Position numbers and translations under genes: made by a program. DNA of 64,000 nucleotides from Rikenellaceae bacterium (GTDB taxonomy: Bacteria; Bacteroidota; Bacteroidia; Bacteroidales; Rikenellaceae): positions 1 to 64,000 of the forward strand of contig SUZE01000011.1 in the NCBI GenBank assembly GCA_015060075.1, written 5' to 3'. This document shows positions 61,289 to 64,000 of the stretch, one piece after another (position 1 is the stretch's first letter; every line of letters starts with the position of its first letter). The notes below the pieces were generated by a model. The model was not told where the DNA came from. It made no database searches and saw only the letters and a list, made by a program, of their open reading frames with translations.

Positions 61289-64000
61289 ATGGCAGAAAAG
61301 AAATTTATTACCTGTGACGGTAACTATGCCGCAGCGCATATTGCGTATATGTTCTCGGAGGTTGCCGCCATCTATCCTATCACGCCATCTTCAACAATGG
61401 CAGAATATGTCGATGAGTGGGCTGCACAAGGTCGCAAAAACATCTTTGGCGAGACCGTTAAGGTTGTCGAGATGCAGTCGGAGGCGGGTGCTGCGGGTGC
61501 AGTACACGGCTCATTGCAGGGCGGTGCTTTGACATCGACATTTACCGCTTCGCAGGGATTGTTGTTGATGATTCCTAACATGTACAAGATTTCGGGCGAG
61601 TTGCTTCCGGGCGTATTCCATGTTTCGGCACGTGCCTTGGCTGCACAGTCGCTCTCAATCTTCGGCGACCATCAGGATGTTATGGCTGCTCGTCAGACAG
61701 GCTTTGCACAGTTGGCTACTTCGTCTGTCCAGGAGGTTATGGACTTGGCAGGTGTCGCTCATATCGTAGCGTTGAAGTCGCGTGTTCCTTTCCTTCACTT
61801 CTTCGATGGTTTCCGCACTTCGCACGAGATTCAGAAGGTGGAGTTGATGGACGAGGCTTCGCTCACAAAGTTGTTCGACCGTGAGGCGTTGAAGCAGTTC
61901 CGTGAGCGCGCTCTCAACCCTGAGAAGCCTGTAACCCGTGGTACAGCACAAAACCCTGATATCTACTTCCAGACTCGTGAGGCTGCAAACAAGTTCTACG
62001 ATGCAGTACCTGATATGGTGGCAGAGACTATGGCGGAGATTTCAAAAATCACAGGTCGCGAATACAAGCCATTCGTATATTACGGAGCAGCAGATGCAGA
62101 CCGCGTAGTTGTGGCTATGGGCTCGGTAACCGAGACCTTGAAGGAGTGCGTAGATTTCTTGAACGAGCGTGGCGAGAAGGTTGGTGTTGTAACCGTACAC
62201 CTCTATCGTCCATTCTCGGCAAAATACCTCTTCAATGTATTGCCTAAGACCGTTAAGACTCTCTGCGTTCTCGACCGCACCAAGGAGCCGGGAGCAAATG
62301 GCGAGCCTTTGTACCTCGATATCGTAGACGCATTCTACGGTCATGAGTTGCAGCCTGCAATTATCGGTGGTCGCTACGGTCTTTCATCGAAGGATACCAC
62401 CCCTGCACAGATGTTGGCTGTATTTGCCAATATGGCACTTTCGACTCCAAAGAATCACTTTACCGTTGGTATCGTAGATGATGTTACAAATCTCTCGTTG
62501 CCTGTTGGCGAGGAGATTTCGATGGCAAAGGAGGGTACTTTCGAGGCGTTGTTCTTCGGTTTGGGTGCTGACGGAACAGTTGGTGCAAACAAGAACTCGA
62601 TTAAGATTATCGGTGGCTCGACCGACAAGTACTGTCAGGCATACTTCTCGTACGACTCGAAGAAGTCGGGTGGTTACACCTCTTCGCACCTCCGTTTCGG
62701 CGACAAGCCAATCACTTCGCCATACTTGGTAACAACGCCTGACTTTATCGCTTGTCATGTACCATCGTATGTGGATAAGTACGATGTTTTGAAGGGCTTG
62801 AAGCGTGGTGGTTCGTTCCTTTTGAACTCGGTACTCGATGCAGAGGCAACTTGCGCATCGTTGCCAACCCACATGAAGGTATTCCTTGCAAAGAACAATA
62901 TCAACTTCTATATCATCAATGCTACAAAGATTGCAGCCGAGTTGGGCTTGGGTAGCCGTACAAATACCATTATGCAGTCGGCATTCTTTAAGATTGCGAA
63001 TGTTATCCCGTTCGAGAAGGCAGTCGAGGAGATGAAGAAGGCTATCTACAAGTCTTACGGCAAGAAGGGCGAGGATATTGTCAATATGAACTATGCCGCT
63101 GTTGATGCAGGTGCTACCGCAGTTGAGAAGGTAGAGGTACCTGCCGAGTGGGCATCGCTTGTTGTTGAGGAGGCTCACGCATCGGTTGATATGTCGCGTC
63201 CTGAGTTTGTTCGCAATGTGGTGGACCCAATCAACGCATTGAAGGGCGATTTGCTCCCTGTTTCGGCATTCAATGGCCGTGAGGACGGTACTTGGGATAA
63301 TGGCACTGCCGCTTGGGAGAAGCGTGGTATCGCAGTAAATGTTCCGCAGTGGGATGTTGATAAGTGTATCCAATGTAACCAGTGTGCTTATGTCTGCCCT
63401 CACGCAGCTATTCGCCCATTCCTCGCAACCGAGGAGCAGGCAGCTGCTGCACCGGAGGGAACTGCGTTCAAGCAGGGTATCGGAAATACCAAGGAGTACA
63501 AGTTCCGTATTCAGGTGTCGCCACTCGACTGTACAGGTTGCGGCAACTGTGTTGATGTCTGCCCTTCGCCAAAGGAGAAGGCTCTCAAGTTGCAGCCGCT
63601 TGCATCGCAGATGGGCGAGGTGGAGAAGTGGAACTATATGCACCACACCGTTGGTTACAAGAATATCGACCGCGAGAAGACCGTTAAGAACTCGCAGTTT
63701 ATGCAGCCACTGTTCGAGTTCTCGGGCGCATGTGCAGGTTGTGGCGAGACTCCATACATCAAGACTATCACGCAGTTGTTCGGTGAGCGTATGATGGTGG
63801 CAAATGCTACGGGTTGTACCTCAATCTACTCGGCATCGGCTCCATCGACTCCATACTGCACCAACGAGAAGGGACAAGGTCCTGCATGGGCTAACTCGTT
63901 GTTCGAGGATAATGCAGAGTTCGGTTTGGGTATGCATATCGGTAACGAGAAGATTAGAGAAAACTTGGCTTCGCTTGTAAACGAGGCGTTGGAGTGCGAG
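61289..64000 (+). CDS. nifJ: pyruvate:ferredoxin (flavodoxin) oxidoreductase, 3' truncated by the window
   Basis: Open to window end (absent from the ORF track); IYPITPSSTMAE, GAVHGSLQGG, two 4Fe-4S motifs CIQCNQCAYVCP and CTGCGNCVDVCP. Confidence 0.96.
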   Translation, partial: MAEKKFITCDGNYAAAHIAYMFSEVAAIYPITPSSTMAEYVDEWAAQGRKNIFGETVKVVEMQSEAGAAGAVHGSLQGGALTSTFTASQGLLLMIPNMYKISGELLPGVFHVSARALAAQSLSIFGDHQDVMAARQTGFAQLATSSVQEVMDLAGVAHIVALKSRVPFLHFFDGFRTSHEIQKVELMDEASLTKLFDREALKQFRERALNPEKPVTRGTAQNPDIYFQTREAANKFYDAVPDMVAETMAEISKITGREYKPFVYYGAADADRVVVAMGSVTETLKECVDFLNERGEKVGVVTVHLYRPFSAKYLFNVLPKTVKTLCVLDRTKEPGANGEPLYLDIVDAFYGHELQPAIIGGRYGLSSKDTTPAQMLAVFANMALSTPKNHFTVGIVDDVTNLSLPVGEEISMAKEGTFEALFFGLGADGTVGANKNSIKIIGGSTDKYCQAYFSYDSKKSGGYTSSHLRFGDKPITSPYLVTTPDFIACHVPSYVDKYDVLKGLKRGGSFLLNSVLDAEATCASLPTHMKVFLAKNNINFYIINATKIAAELGLGSRTNTIMQSAFFKIANVIPFEKAVEEMKKAIYKSYGKKGEDIVNMNYAAVDAGATAVEKVEVPAEWASLVVEEAHASVDMSRPEFVRNVVDPINALKGDLLPVSAFNGREDGTWDNGTAAWEKRGIAVNVPQWDVDKCIQCNQCAYVCPHAAIRPFLATEEQAAAAPEGTAFKQGIGNTKEYKFRIQVSPLDCTGCGNCVDVCPSPKEKALKLQPLASQMGEVEKWNYMHHTVGYKNIDREKTVKNSQFMQPLFEFSGACAGCGETPYIKTITQLFGERMMVANATGCTSIYSASAPSTPYCTNEKGQGPAWANSLFEDNAEFGLGMHIGNEKIRENLASLVNEALECE

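Noticed and set aside
62384-63646. 420-aa minus-strand ORF antisense to the pyruvate:ferredoxin oxidoreductase
   Set aside because: Opposes ferredoxin motifs of a clear nifJ-type gene; translation is Cys/Leu-rich shadow sequence.
1-64000. tRNA, rRNA, IS element, integrase or prophage genes
   Set aside because: None recognised on either strand; the compositional island at 28597..30036 shows no flanking direct repeats or transposase.

Overview
64 kb chromosomal window from a Bacteroidales-type bacterium; an Alistipes-like origin is a guess from gene content, TAnnTTTG promoters and lipobox-rich SusC/SusD content. It holds about 47 supported genes, mostly housekeeping (ung, galM, deoD, valS, feoB, aspS, tadA, topA, queA, truB, uppP, rsmA, 5' part of a pyruvate:ferredoxin oxidoreductase). 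Accessory parts are: (i) an 8-gene minus-strand surface lipoprotein/SusC-SusD operon headed by a 1889-aa GLUG-like repeat lipoprotein; (ii) a second 1320-aa paralogue of that lipoprotein, with a 33-bp perfect inverted repeat at its predicted promoter and a 42-aa small ORF downstream; (iii) an AT-rich island with a Dam-family adenine methylase and a 176-aa unknown partner; (iv) a TolC-HlyD-ABC-2 permease x2 operon with no ATPase gene. The strongest unexplained signal is that GATC is almost absent. Reading by eye I found three GATC sites in 64 kb (chance expectation roughly 200-250), all inside the Dam-family methylase gene. I also report two families of structured intergenic repeats with conserved cores and variable stems, a promoter whose -33 box lies in the loop of the upstream terminator, and several apparently leaderless genes. 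No tRNA, rRNA, CRISPR array or transposase was found. All counts are manual and need computational confirmation.
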